A stretch of DNA of 6,205 nucleotides from Bacteroidales bacterium. Its GTDB lineage: Bacteria; Bacteroidota; Bacteroidia; Bacteroidales; UBA7960. Below, one piece after another: positions 5,652-6,205 of the stretch. Within the stretch, counting starts at the first letter, position 1; the number at the start of each line of letters is the position of its first letter. The translations under genes and the position numbers were made by a program. The stretch covers positions 1 to 6,205 of the forward strand of contig PWNO01000182.1 in assembly GCA_003557765.1 (NCBI GenBank), read 5' to 3'. The notes under the pieces were generated by a model that was given only the letters and a program-made list of their open reading frames with translations, was not told the DNA's origin and searched no databases.

Positions 5652-6205
5652 AAAAATCACTTTTTTGTCTGCTTGCTGCATTTTTAACCGTTGCTGCTTT
5701 TGTTTTATCCGCTCAGGATGAACCTGAAGTGTCTGATGAAATTCTTCTGGAACTGTATGACGGCGCCAGAGTGGCTGATGTTGTTGATGGCCTTGCTACT
5801 GTTGGTTATATCGGTGTAGGTGTTATGGATCCGGTTATTGCCCCTTTATGGAAGGATGTTAAGGATATGAGCCACCGTTTTTCAGGTATTGCTGTTACAG
5901 TAAGGTACGGTCCTACCAACCGTCCCTGGCATCCGGGTGCAGACCTTACCAAACCTGGGAATTATGAAGTGTACCGCCAATGGAGGGGTATGTGGTATTC
6001 ACAGCTTTCAACGGAGCCTTTCCAGGAATATATAAAACCAGGCACTGTAATTGTGATGGACAATAAGGATGATAATGATACCGGATCGACCGGGTCTAAC
6101 AATATAATGAGCTGGCAGGATCGTGGAGCTGTTGGACTCGTTACGGCGGGAGGGATAAGGGATATCGATGAGATTATTCTGCAAAGAAACCCTGTTTATA
6201 CCAAC
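5648..6205 (+). CDS. RraA-family protein (keto-acid aldolase/decarboxylase-like) with Sec signal peptide, 3'-truncated by the window
   Basis: 186 residues are visible and the frame is still open at the window end. The N-terminus is a clear Sec signal: Lys2-Lys3, a hydrophobic core (L5-L20), and likely cleavage after L-S-A22 before Q23-D-E-P. C7 is not in a lipobox. The mature part shows the RraA fold's landmarks: LYDGARVADVVDGLATVG (36-53, matching the usual 'TATVCDAL' region), the FSGIAVTVRY strand (78-87), GSTGSNNIM (146-154) and RGAVGLVTAGG (159-169) followed by I-R171-D172-I-D-E. In the family's 4-hydroxy-4-methyl-2-oxoglutarate/oxaloacetate-cleaving members, this Arg-Asp pair binds pyruvate enolate and the divalent metal. 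The family is often misnamed demethylmenaquinone methyltransferase; the E. coli member inhibits RNase E. Most studied members are cytoplasmic, so export is notable. It is divergent from deoC. No in-frame ATG lies closely upstream, and the signal peptide fixes the start. Confidence 0.88.
   Translation, partial: MKKSLFCLLAAFLTVAAFVLSAQDEPEVSDEILLELYDGARVADVVDGLATVGYIGVGVMDPVIAPLWKDVKDMSHRFSGIAVTVRYGPTNRPWHPGADLTKPGNYEVYRQWRGMWYSQLSTEPFQEYIKPGTVIVMDNKDDNDTGSTGSNNIMSWQDRGAVGLVTAGGIRDIDEIILQRNPVYTN

Noticed and set aside
5648..6205. Demethylmenaquinone methyltransferase as the product
   Set aside because: That is a historical misannotation of the RraA family; no SAM-binding motif is present and the GGIRD active-site segment is RraA-like.

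Overview
The window looks like a chromosomal catabolic region of a member of the Bacteroidota. The evidence is indirect: AT-rich spacers, A-rich translation starts without Shine-Dalgarno sequences, promoter candidates of the Bacteroidota TAnnTTTG type, and protein styles typical of that phylum (Tat-exported Gfo/Idh/MocA oxidoreductase, DUF6807 lipoprotein). No mobile element, CRISPR array, tRNA or rRNA was seen, and I see no sign of recent transfer.

Layout: (1) bases 1-1545, plus strand, the C-terminal part of an acetate-type sodium:solute symporter (its 5' end lies outside the window), with a very long loop inserted between two core helices. (2) 1546-1823, an AT-rich spacer with a candidate promoter and small dyads. 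(3) 1824-3044, plus strand, a predicted lipoprotein of the DUF6807 ('PmoA-like') family. (4) 3045-3216, the convergent spacer, holding a strong 12-bp stem terminator oriented for the minus-strand gene. (5) 3217-4566, minus strand, a Tat-exported Gfo/Idh/MocA oxidoreductase. (6) 4567-4745, an AT-rich spacer. (7) 4746-5453, minus strand, deoxyribose-phosphate aldolase (DeoC). (8) 5454-5647, a divergent regulatory region with a good promoter candidate, a leader hairpin and a nine-codon upstream ORF that overlaps the next start. (9) 5648-6205, plus strand, the first 186 codons of an RraA-family protein with a Sec signal peptide, running off the end of the window.

How the genes may fit together: three of the five proteins belong to families with many cytoplasmic carbohydrate- or keto-acid-metabolism members, yet carry export signals (Tat on the oxidoreductase, Sec/lipobox on DUF6807, Sec on RraA). 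A symporter for small carboxylates lies beside them, and DeoC could feed acetaldehyde and glyceraldehyde 3-phosphate into central metabolism. An envelope-located sugar or sugar-acid oxidation module is a reasonable hypothesis. The genes lie in at least three transcription units, so a single pathway is not demonstrated. Nothing in the window is clearly an undescribed system. The most notable items are the exported RraA, the symporter's loop domain, and the overlapping leader ORF ahead of rraA.
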